The notes under the pieces: model-generated
The model's database searches: none
Seen by the model: the letters and a program-made list of their open reading frames with translations, nothing else
Told to the model about the DNA's origin: nothing
Shown here: positions 33,876-41,241 of the stretch, in pieces
How positions within the stretch are numbered: position 1 is the stretch's first letter
Layout: each line of letters opens with the position of its first letter
Origin: Streptomyces sp. BK239
GTDB lineage: Bacteria > Actinomycetota > Actinomycetes > Streptomycetales > Streptomycetaceae
Direction of reading: 5' to 3'
Length of the DNA stretch: 64,000 bases
Assembly (NCBI RefSeq): GCF_004217285.1
Contig: NZ_SHKS01000005.1
Coordinates: forward strand, 310,001 to 374,000
Program-made: the position numbers and the translations under genes

Positions 33876-36205
33876 CGGACGTCGCGGAGCGGCCGCTGCT
33901 GCTCGGTGTGCGGCACCACGGGCCCGGTTCGGCCCGGGGGGTGCGGGCCGCCCTGGAGGCGGCCCGGCCCCGGACGGTGCTGATCGAGGGTCCGCCGGAG
34001 GCCGACGCGTTGATCGAGCTGGCCGCCCACGAGGACATGCGCCCGCCGGTCGCGCTCCTCGGGCACGCCGTGGACGAACCCGGACGGTCGGCGTTCTGGC
34101 CGATGGCCGAGTTCTCCCCGGAGTGGGTCGCCCTGCGCTGGGCCCTGGAACACGGGGTGCCGGCCCGGTTCATCGACCTGCCCGCCGCCCACTCGCTGGC
34201 CTGGGACAAGGAGGAGGAGACGGAGGACGGGGGAGCCGGGGGCCTGCGCGTAGACCCCCTCGCGGCGCTCGCCGGCGCCGCCGGTCACGACGATCCCGAG
34301 CGCTGGTGGGAGGACGTGGTCGAACACCGCTCGGCGGGGGAGGGGGACCCGTTCGCGCCCTTCGCCGCGCTGGAGGAGGCCATGACGGCGTTGCGGGACA
34401 CGTACGACGGCACCGGCGTCGACGACGACAGGGACGGCCTGCGCGAGGCGTACATGCGGCTCCGGTTGCGTGCGGCGCTGCGGGAGCACGGGGCCGGCGG
34501 GGTGGCCGTGGTGTGCGGGGCCTGGCATGTGCCCGCGCTGCGGCGGCGGACCACTGTCGCGGCCGACCGGGCGCTGCTGAAGGGGCTGCCCAGGGTGAAG
34601 GCCGACCTGACCTGGGTGCCGTGGACGCACCGCAGACTGGCGCGGGTCGGCGGGTACGGCGCGGGCGTCGACTCGCCGGGCTGGTACGGGCACCTGTTCG
34701 CCGCGCCGGACCGGCCGGTGGAGCGGTGGCTGACGAAGGTCGCGGGCCTGCTGCGGGAGGAGGACCGGATCGTGTCCCCGGCGCACGTCATCGAGGCGGT
34801 GCGGCTCGCCGAGGCGCTGGCCGCGCTGCGCGGCCGTCCCCTGCCGGGCCTGGGCGAGACGACGGACGCCGTGCGGGCGGTGCTCTGCGAGGGCTCCGAC
34901 GTGCCGCTGGCGCTGGTGCACCACCGGCTGGTCGTCGGGGACGCGCTGGGGGAGGTGCCCGCCGGGGCGCCGGCCGTGCCGTTGCAGCGCGACCTGGAGA
35001 GGACGCAGCGGCGGCTGCGGCTGAAACCTGAGGCGCGTGAGCGGGAGGCGGAGCTCGACCTGCGCAAGGAGAACGACGCCGAGCGCAGCAGGCTGCTGCA
35101 CCGGCTCGGGCTGCTGCACGTCCCCTGGGGCCGGCCGGCCGCCTCCCGGGGAAGCACGGGCACGTTCCGGGAGACGTGGCGGCTGCGCTGGGAGCCGGAG
35201 CTGTCGGTGCGGGTCGCCGAGGCCGGCGTGTGGGGGACGACCGTCCTCGCCGCAGCGACCGCCAAGGCGCAGGCCGACGCCGTCGCCGCGCGGAGCCTCG
35301 CCGACGTGACCGCGCTCGCCGAGCGCTGCCTCCTGGCCGGCCTGCCGGACGCACTGCCGACCGTGATGCGGGTCCTCGCCGACCGCGCAGCGCTCGACGC
35401 CGACGTCGGCCACCTCGCCCAGGCCCTGCCCGCCCTGGTCCGTGCCCAGCGCTACGGCGATGTGCGCGGCACCGACACCGGTGCGCTGGCCGGCATCGCC
35501 GCCGGGCTCGCCGAGCGGGTCTTCGTCGGCCTGCCCCCCGCGTGCGCCGCGCTGGACGCCGAGGCGGCCGAGGAGATGCGGCGCCACGTCGACGCGGTGC
35601 ACGGGGCGGTCGCTCTGCTGGCGGAGACGGCCGGGCCGGGAGAGAGCCGGGGCGACGTCGCCGACGCCAGTCGGGGCGGGCTGCGCCCACGGTGGCTGCG
35701 GGTACTGCGCACACTGTCCGCGCGGGACGCTGTGGCCGGAATGGTCCGGGGGCGGGCCGTCCGGCTGCTGCTGGACGAGGGTGAGGTGGCCGGCGGGGAG
35801 GCGGCCCGGCTGATGGGGCTCGCGCTGTCGCCGGGCACGCCGCCTGCGGACGCGGCCGCCTGGATCGAGGGCTTCGTGGGAGGCGGCGCGGGCGGCGGGC
35901 TGCTCCTCGTGCACGACGAACGGCTGCTCGCGCTGGTCGACGCGTGGCTGACGGGAGTCTCCGCCGAGGCGTTCACGGACGTGCTGCCGCTGCTGCGGCG
36001 GACGTTCGCGGCGTATGGGACGGGAGTGCGCAGAACGCTCGGGGAGCTGGTGCGGCGCGGGCCCGGGCAGCGGGCGGACGTGGTGGGGGCGGCGTCCGGA
36101 ACGCCGGGCTTCGCCTCCGAAGCCGACAGGGTACGGGCGGACGCCGTGCTGCCGGTGGTCCGGCTGCTGCTGGGCGACGACGACCTTGTGGAGGTGGGCG
36201 TATGA
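33872..36205 (+). CDS. DUF5682 family protein (YehM-like), possible TraB/TIKI/EreA-type enzyme
   Basis: A protein of 777 residues. The N-terminal 240 residues carry GVRHHGPGSAR (12-22), IEGPPEAD (38-45) and VVCGAWHVPAL with Gly216-x2-His219. A conserved Glu followed later by a G-x2-H motif is the pattern I know from the TraB/TIKI/EreA/ChaN superfamily, so a metal-dependent hydrolase is possible. The remaining 500 residues are helical. The ATG has GGGAGG upstream. Its stop overlaps the VWA start (ATGA), so the two proteins are made together and probably interact. Confidence 0.82.
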   Translation: MTDVAERPLLLGVRHHGPGSARGVRAALEAARPRTVLIEGPPEADALIELAAHEDMRPPVALLGHAVDEPGRSAFWPMAEFSPEWVALRWALEHGVPARFIDLPAAHSLAWDKEEETEDGGAGGLRVDPLAALAGAAGHDDPERWWEDVVEHRSAGEGDPFAPFAALEEAMTALRDTYDGTGVDDDRDGLREAYMRLRLRAALREHGAGGVAVVCGAWHVPALRRRTTVAADRALLKGLPRVKADLTWVPWTHRRLARVGGYGAGVDSPGWYGHLFAAPDRPVERWLTKVAGLLREEDRIVSPAHVIEAVRLAEALAALRGRPLPGLGETTDAVRAVLCEGSDVPLALVHHRLVVGDALGEVPAGAPAVPLQRDLERTQRRLRLKPEAREREAELDLRKENDAERSRLLHRLGLLHVPWGRPAASRGSTGTFRETWRLRWEPELSVRVAEAGVWGTTVLAAATAKAQADAVAARSLADVTALAERCLLAGLPDALPTVMRVLADRAALDADVGHLAQALPALVRAQRYGDVRGTDTGALAGIAAGLAERVFVGLPPACAALDAEAAEEMRRHVDAVHGAVALLAETAGPGESRGDVADASRGGLRPRWLRVLRTLSARDAVAGMVRGRAVRLLLDEGEVAGGEAARLMGLALSPGTPPADAAAWIEGFVGGGAGGGLLLVHDERLLALVDAWLTGVSAEAFTDVLPLLRRTFAAYGTGVRRTLGELVRRGPGQRADVVGAASGTPGFASEADRVRADAVLPVVRLLLGDDDLVEVGV

Positions 36206-37470
36206 CGATCGGACCGGCACGGACGCCGGAACCGACGGGGGCCGATCGGGAGAGGGCGGCGGGGGACGCCATGGCGGAGCGGGACGCCACGGCGGAGCGG
36301 CTGCGGCGCTGGCGGCTCGTGCTGGGCGGCGACGAGGCGGACGGCACCGGTCACGCGCTGTCCGGGCGGGACGCGGCCATGGACGGCGCGCTCGACGCGC
36401 TCTACGGGGACCAGGAAAGGAAGGTGAGGAAGGGGGAGTCGCAGCGGTCGGGGCGGGACCGTTCGGCGGGGCTCGGGGCGTCGGCGCCGGCCGTGGCGCG
36501 CTGGCTCGGGGACATCCGCGCATACTTCCCCTCCTCCGTCGTCCAGGTGATGCAGCGGGACGCCGTCGACCGGCTCGGACTGTCCGCGCTGCTGCTGGAG
36601 CCGGAGATGCTGGAGGCGGTGGAGCCGGACGTGCACCTCGTCGGCACGCTGCTCTCGCTGAACAAGGCGATGCCGGAGACGACGAGGGAGACGGCGCGGG
36701 CCGTCGTCCGCAAGGTGGTCGATGAACTGGAGAGGCGGCTCGCCACCCGCACCAGGGCCACGATCACCGGCGCTCTCGACCGCAGCGCGCGGGTCGCCCG
36801 GCCCCGCCACCGCGACATCGACTGGAACCGCACGATCGCCGCCAACCTGAAGCACTACCTGCCCGAGCGGCGCACGCTCGTGCCGGAGCGGCTCGTCGGT
36901 TACGGGCGGGCGTCGCGGTCGGTGAAGAAGGAGGTGATCCTCTGCGTCGACCAGTCCGGTTCCATGGCGGCCTCGGTGGTGTACGCCTCGGTGTTCGGGG
37001 CGGTGCTGGCGTCGATGCGGTCGATCAGCACCCGGCTCGTCGTCTTCGACACGGCGGTCGTCGACCTCACCGACCAGCTCGCCGACCCCGTGGACGTCCT
37101 GTTCGGCACCCGGCTCGGCGGGGGCACGGACATCAACCGCGCGCTCGCCCACTGCCAGGCCCGGATCACCCGTCCGGCGGACACCGTGGTGGTGCTCGTC
37201 AGCGACCTGTACGAGGGCGGCATACGGGACGAGATGCTGAAGCGGGTCGCGGCCATGAAGGCGTCGGGCGTGCAGGTCGTCGCGCTGCTCGCGCTGTCGG
37301 ACGAGGGGGCGCCGGCCTACGACCGGGAGCACGCGGCAGCGCTCGCGGCACTGGGCGCGCCGGCGTTCGCCTGCACGCCCGACCTGTTCCCCGAGGTGAT
37401 GGCGGCGGCGATCGAGAGACGCCCGCTGCCGGTGCCGGACCCGGAGGGCACGGCGGCGCCGCGCGGCTGA
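36202..37470 (+). CDS. VWA-domain protein (YehP-like)
   Basis: A protein of 422 residues. The N-terminal half is helical (LRRWRLVLGG, ARWLGDIRAYFPSSVVQVMQRDAV). The von Willebrand A domain begins at about 244 with KKEVILCVDQSGSM; the MIDAS residues are Asp250, Ser252 and Ser254. The Thr loop is in LGGGTDINRAL and the distal Asp in VVLVSDLYEGG. An intact MIDAS means it can bind a divalent metal and a partner, presumably remodelled by the MoxR ATPase two genes upstream. Coupled by 4-bp overlap to the DUF5682 gene; a terminator follows. Confidence 0.9.
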   Translation: MTIGPARTPEPTGADRERAAGDAMAERDATAERLRRWRLVLGGDEADGTGHALSGRDAAMDGALDALYGDQERKVRKGESQRSGRDRSAGLGASAPAVARWLGDIRAYFPSSVVQVMQRDAVDRLGLSALLLEPEMLEAVEPDVHLVGTLLSLNKAMPETTRETARAVVRKVVDELERRLATRTRATITGALDRSARVARPRHRDIDWNRTIAANLKHYLPERRTLVPERLVGYGRASRSVKKEVILCVDQSGSMAASVVYASVFGAVLASMRSISTRLVVFDTAVVDLTDQLADPVDVLFGTRLGGGTDINRALAHCQARITRPADTVVVLVSDLYEGGIRDEMLKRVAAMKASGVQVVALLALSDEGAPAYDREHAAALAALGAPAFACTPDLFPEVMAAAIERRPLPVPDPEGTAAPRG

Positions 37471-37498
37471 CCTGCCTCGGAGGCATCGCGGGGCCCTC

Positions 37499-37540
37499 GA
37501 GGGGTCTCACCGGAGCCGCCCCGGCCCGGTGAGGCCCCTC
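37499..37540 (+). terminator. Terminator of the MoxR-DUF5682-VWA operon
   Basis: 15-bp stem GAGGGGTCTCACCGG / CCGGTGAGGCCCCTC with one G-U pair and a 12-nt loop, starting 28 bp after the VWA stop. Confidence 0.8.
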
Positions 37541-37575
37541 CGTTCCGGCACGGCGTGCCAGTGAGCCCGGCATCA

Positions 37576-37591
37576 TGTGACAGGTATCACC
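37576..37591. promoter_or_regulatory. CRP-like palindrome upstream of sucC
   Basis: TGTGA-CAGGTA-TCACC resembles the TGTGA-N6-TCACA consensus of CRP-family regulators and differs by one base from the Streptomyces Crp pattern GTG-N6-GNCAC as I recall it. It lies about 180 bp before sucC. Confidence 0.35.
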
Positions 37592-37772
37592 GCTCAGGTG
37601 TGACCCGCGATTTAGAGGCCCCCCGGAAGCAGAGATAACCTGCGAGACGGACATGCCGCGCGCTCGGACACCGTGTGCGCTTCCCTTGTGACACAGCGGA
37701 CGTCGTCACGTTGCCCTTCGCGGCACGCCCACGCATCCAACGAACCGCGATCACTGATAGGGACGGAAGCGC

Positions 37773-38951
37773 GTGGACCTGTTCGAGTACCAGGCGAGGG
37801 ACCTCTTCGCCAAGCACGATGTACCGGTGCTGGCCGGTGAAGTCATCGACACGCCTGAGGCGGCGCGCGAGATCACGGAGCGTCTGGGCGGCAAGTCCGT
37901 CGTCAAGGCGCAGGTGAAGGTCGGTGGTCGTGGCAAGGCCGGCGGCGTCAAGCTGGCCGCATCCCCGGACGAGGCCGTCGCCCGCGCGACGGACATCCTC
38001 GGCATGGACATCAAGGGCCACACGGTCCACAAGGTGATGATCGCCGAGACGGCTCCGGAGATCGTGGAGGAGTACTACGTCTCCTTCCTCCTCGACCGTG
38101 CCAACCGCACCTTCCTCTCCATCGCGTCCGTCGAGGGCGGCATGGAGATCGAGGAGGTGGCGGCCACCCGTCCGGAGGCCGTCGCCAAGACGCCGATCGA
38201 CGCCAACGAGGGCGTGACCGAGGCGAAGGCCCGCGAGATCGTCGAGGCGGCGAACTTCCCGGCCGAGGTCGCCGACAAGGTCGCCGACGTGCTGGTCACC
38301 CTGTGGAAGACCTTCGTCGCCGAGGACGCGCTCCTCGTCGAGGTCAACCCGCTGGCCAAGGTCGCCTCCGGTGACGTCATCGCCCTCGACGGCAAGGTGA
38401 CGCTCGACGAGAACGCCGAGTTCCGTCACCCCGACTTCGAGGAGCTCCACGACAAGGCGTCGGCGAACCCGCTCGAGGCCGCGGCCAAGGAGAAGAACCT
38501 CAACTACGTCAAGCTCGACGGCGAGGTCGGCATCATCGGCAACGGCGCGGGTCTCGTCATGAGCACCCTGGACGTCGTCGCGTACGCCGGTGAGAAGCAC
38601 GGCGGCGTGAAGCCGGCCAACTTCCTCGACATCGGTGGCGGCGCCTCCGCCGCCGTCATGGCGAACGGCCTGGAGATCATCCTGGGCGACCCGGACGTCA
38701 AGTCGGTCTTCGTCAACGTCTTCGGCGGCATCACCGCCTGCGACGAGGTCGCCAACGGCATCGTCCAGGCGCTGCAGCTGCTCAAGGACAAGGGCGAGGA
38801 CGTCACCAAGCCGCTGGTCGTCCGTCTCGACGGCAACAACGCCGAGCTGGGTCGCAAGATCCTCTCCGACGCCAACCACCCGCTGGTTCAGCGTGTGGAC
38901 ACCATGGACGGCGCGGCCGACAAGGCCGCCGAGCTCGCGGCTGCGAAGTAA
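37773..38951 (+). CDS. sucC: Succinyl-CoA ligase (ADP-forming), beta subunit
   Basis: A protein of 392 residues. With SucD it makes ATP (or GTP) from succinyl-CoA in the TCA cycle. It begins MDLFEYQARDLFAKHDVPV, the invariant beta-subunit start. The ATP-grasp domain includes VKAQVKVGGRGKAGGVKLA and the C-terminal CoA-ligase domain has GNGAGLVMSTLDV, FLDIGGGA and FVNVFGGITACDEVA. The GTG at 37773 has GGACGGAAG upstream. sucD follows after 19 bp. Confidence 0.97.
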   Translation: MDLFEYQARDLFAKHDVPVLAGEVIDTPEAAREITERLGGKSVVKAQVKVGGRGKAGGVKLAASPDEAVARATDILGMDIKGHTVHKVMIAETAPEIVEEYYVSFLLDRANRTFLSIASVEGGMEIEEVAATRPEAVAKTPIDANEGVTEAKAREIVEAANFPAEVADKVADVLVTLWKTFVAEDALLVEVNPLAKVASGDVIALDGKVTLDENAEFRHPDFEELHDKASANPLEAAAKEKNLNYVKLDGEVGIIGNGAGLVMSTLDVVAYAGEKHGGVKPANFLDIGGGASAAVMANGLEIILGDPDVKSVFVNVFGGITACDEVANGIVQALQLLKDKGEDVTKPLVVRLDGNNAELGRKILSDANHPLVQRVDTMDGAADKAAELAAAK

Positions 38952-38970
38952 GGGACGAGGACACACAGCC

Positions 38971-39855
38971 ATGGCTATCTTCCTCAACAAGGACAGCAAG
39001 GTCATCGTCCAGGGCATGACCGGTGCCACGGGCATGAAGCACACCAAGCTCATGCTGGCCGACGGCACCAACATCGTCGGTGGCGTGAACCCGCGCAAGG
39101 CGGGCCAGTCGGTCGACATCGACGGCACCGAGATCCCGGTCTTCGGCACGGTCGCCGAGGCGATCGAGAAGACGGGCGCGAACGTGTCCGTGCTCTTCGT
39201 CCCGCCGGCCTTCGCCAAGGCCGCCGTCGTCGAGGCGATCGACGCGGAGATCCCCCTCGCGGTCGTCATCACCGAGGGCATCGCGGTGCACGACTCCGCC
39301 GCGTTCTACGCCTACGCGGTCGAGAAGGGCAACAAGACCCGCATCATCGGTCCGAACTGCCCCGGTCTGATCACCCCTGGTCAGTCGAACGCCGGCATCA
39401 TCCCGGGCGACATCACCAAGCCGGGCCGTATCGGCCTGGTGTCGAAGTCCGGCACGCTGACGTACCAGATGATGTACGAGCTGCGGGACATCGGCTTCTC
39501 GTCGGCCGTCGGCATCGGTGGCGACCCGGTCATCGGCACGACCCACATCGACGCGCTCGCCGCGTTCGAGGCCGACCCCGACACCGACCTGATCGTGATG
39601 ATCGGCGAGATCGGCGGCGACGCCGAGGAGCGTGCCGCGGCCTACATCGCGGAGAACGTGAAGAAGCCGGTCGTCGGCTACGTCGCGGGCTTCACCGCGC
39701 CCGAGGGCAAGACGATGGGCCACGCCGGCGCCATTGTCTCCGGCTCCTCCGGCACCGCCCAGGCGAAGAAGGAGGCCCTCGAGGCCGCCGGCGTCAAGGT
39801 GGGCAAGACGCCCACCGAGACGGCGAAGCTGGCGCGGGAGATCCTCGCCGGCTGA
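38971..39855 (+). CDS. sucD: Succinyl-CoA ligase (ADP-forming), alpha subunit
   Basis: A protein of 294 residues containing the CoA-binding Rossmann domain (VIVQGMTGATGMKHTKLML) and the ligase domain with the phosphohistidine in GHAGAIVSG. IIGPNCPGLITPGQ and LVSKSGTLTYQ are signature segments. Ribosome site GGGACGAGG precedes the ATG. The operon ends with a hairpin at 39905. Confidence 0.97.
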   Translation: MAIFLNKDSKVIVQGMTGATGMKHTKLMLADGTNIVGGVNPRKAGQSVDIDGTEIPVFGTVAEAIEKTGANVSVLFVPPAFAKAAVVEAIDAEIPLAVVITEGIAVHDSAAFYAYAVEKGNKTRIIGPNCPGLITPGQSNAGIIPGDITKPGRIGLVSKSGTLTYQMMYELRDIGFSSAVGIGGDPVIGTTHIDALAAFEADPDTDLIVMIGEIGGDAEERAAAYIAENVKKPVVGYVAGFTAPEGKTMGHAGAIVSGSSGTAQAKKEALEAAGVKVGKTPTETAKLAREILAG

Positions 39856-39904
39856 GACCGGTTGCGACCGGTTGCCGAGCTGAACCGCGAGAGTCCAGCG
39901 TGAG

Positions 39905-39933
39905 CGGGCCCGTTCCCCTGTGGGGCGGGCCCG
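39905..39933 (+). terminator. Terminator after sucCD
   Basis: CGGGCCCG, TT bulge, CCCC, TGT loop, GGGG, CGGGCCCG: a 12-bp GC-rich stem with a 2-nt bulge, located between converging genes. Confidence 0.7.
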
Positions 39934-39987
39934 TCGGCGTTCTCGGCGCCGGCGGCTCGCTCGGGAGGGCGCCGGGCGCCGGGGAAG

Positions 39988-41145
39988 CTACCGCAGTTCC
40001 GGGGTCAGTCTCTGGGGGCCGTGTGGCAGTGCTCTGAGTTTGGCCCTCAGGGCCAGCTCCGTGTCGGACAGCGGGCCGGGCGCCGCTCTCGGGGGGACTC
40101 CGGGAACCGTCCGGCCTGGGGGAACCGGAGGCTGGTAGCGGGTCGGGGCCGTGTACAGGGCCAGGACGGTCACGCCGATCAGGGCGACCGTGAAGGTGAT
40201 CGCCGCCCTCGTCCACAGCCGGGCCCGGCGTTCGCCGCCCATGCGGACGACGGCGGGTCTGGCGGCGCGCAGGCGCTCCGCTGACGCCACCTCCGCCAGC
40301 CGCCGGCGCAGCAGTCCGGGGGCCGCCAGGTCGGGCAGGCGCGCGACGACCGCCTCGCGGGCGTGCAGCAGACGGCTCGCGGTGGCGGGCGTGCTGGCCT
40401 CCGTCTCCGCCGCGGTCTCCGGCAGCCCGAGGCCGATCCCGTCGTACAGCAGCAGGGTGCGGCGGTAGGACGGCGGGAGGGACAACAGGACGTCCATCAG
40501 CGCGCGGTCGGCCGGGACGGCGGGCGGGGGCTCGGGGTTGCGGAACCGGGGGCGGAACTGGTGCCAGGGGGAGAGGGCGTACTCGTGGGCCGTCGCCCGC
40601 ACCCAGCCCGCGGGGTCGGGGTCGACGGCCACCTCGGGCCAGCGGTGCCAGGCGATCTGGAAAGCCTGTTCGACCGACTCGCGGGCGAGTTCGCGGCGGC
40701 CGGTGAGGAGGTAGGCCTGCCGGATGAGGGAGGGGGCGCAGTGGGCGTAGAGGGCGTCGAAGGCCTGAGCGGGGGTCTGGGCGGCGGCGGGGGAGTCCAC
40801 GGCGGACGAGTCGGCGGAGGAGCCGACGCCGGGAGAGCGGGCCGCGGCGGAGTTCGTGGGCGTCCGGTCTTCCGGGCGCGGTCTCGTCGTCCGTGCGTTC
40901 GGCCGTGGTCCACGGGCGGGTTCCGGGGTGGGAGTCGGCGGGTCGGCGAGCGTGGCGAGGAGTTTCGCGTAAGCCTCTCCTCTGCGGCCTTGGGGGGTCG
41001 TACGGCCGGCCTCCCATGCGCGCACCGTCTCCCGGCTGACGCCCAGTCGGGCGGCGAGCTGAGCCTGTGTCAGCGAGGCGTGCTCGCGCAGGCGTCGGCG
41101 TTCCTTGGGCGGGGGGAGCGGGGTGCCAGGGCTCTGTGTCGTCAC
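39988..41145 (-). CDS. XRE-HTH / ECF-sigma-like / transmembrane fusion regulator
   Basis: A protein of 385 residues. An XRE-type HTH (residues 14-65: LREHASLTQAQLAARLGV, SRETVRAWEAGR) is followed by a disordered linker and a region like ECF sigma factors: region 2 at about 130-185 (LLTGRRELARESVEQAFQIAW) and region 4 at about 215-268 (LLSLPPSYRRTLLLYDGIGL). A single transmembrane helix (311-331) and a short outer proline-rich tail end the protein. Start GTG at 41145 with GGAGGGG upstream. It is divergent from perM across an AT-rich 96 bp (ACATAAACGTATAT). It is probably a membrane-tethered transcription factor; signal and targets are unknown. Confidence 0.75.
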   Translation of the reverse strand: MTTQSPGTPLPPPKERRRLREHASLTQAQLAARLGVSRETVRAWEAGRTTPQGRRGEAYAKLLATLADPPTPTPEPARGPRPNARTTRPRPEDRTPTNSAAARSPGVGSSADSSAVDSPAAAQTPAQAFDALYAHCAPSLIRQAYLLTGRRELARESVEQAFQIAWHRWPEVAVDPDPAGWVRATAHEYALSPWHQFRPRFRNPEPPPAVPADRALMDVLLSLPPSYRRTLLLYDGIGLGLPETAAETEASTPATASRLLHAREAVVARLPDLAAPGLLRRRLAEVASAERLRAARPAVVRMGGERRARLWTRAAITFTVALIGVTVLALYTAPTRYQPPVPPGRTVPGVPPRAAPGPLSDTELALRAKLRALPHGPQRLTPELR

Positions 41146-41241
41146 CGGTCGCCCCTCCGTCCAAAAAAGTACATAAACGTATATTGAGCGACACAACGGC
41201 AGTTCGCCTATTACGACGGGAAGGCGCGTGTCGTTGGGACC

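Larger units (their letters stand above)
37471..37772. other. 302-bp region between VWA gene and sucC
   Basis: Holds the terminator of the upstream operon, a CRP-like palindrome and the sucC leader. -10-like boxes are TTTAGA near 37610 and TAACCT near 37636. No gene seen. Confidence 0.5.
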
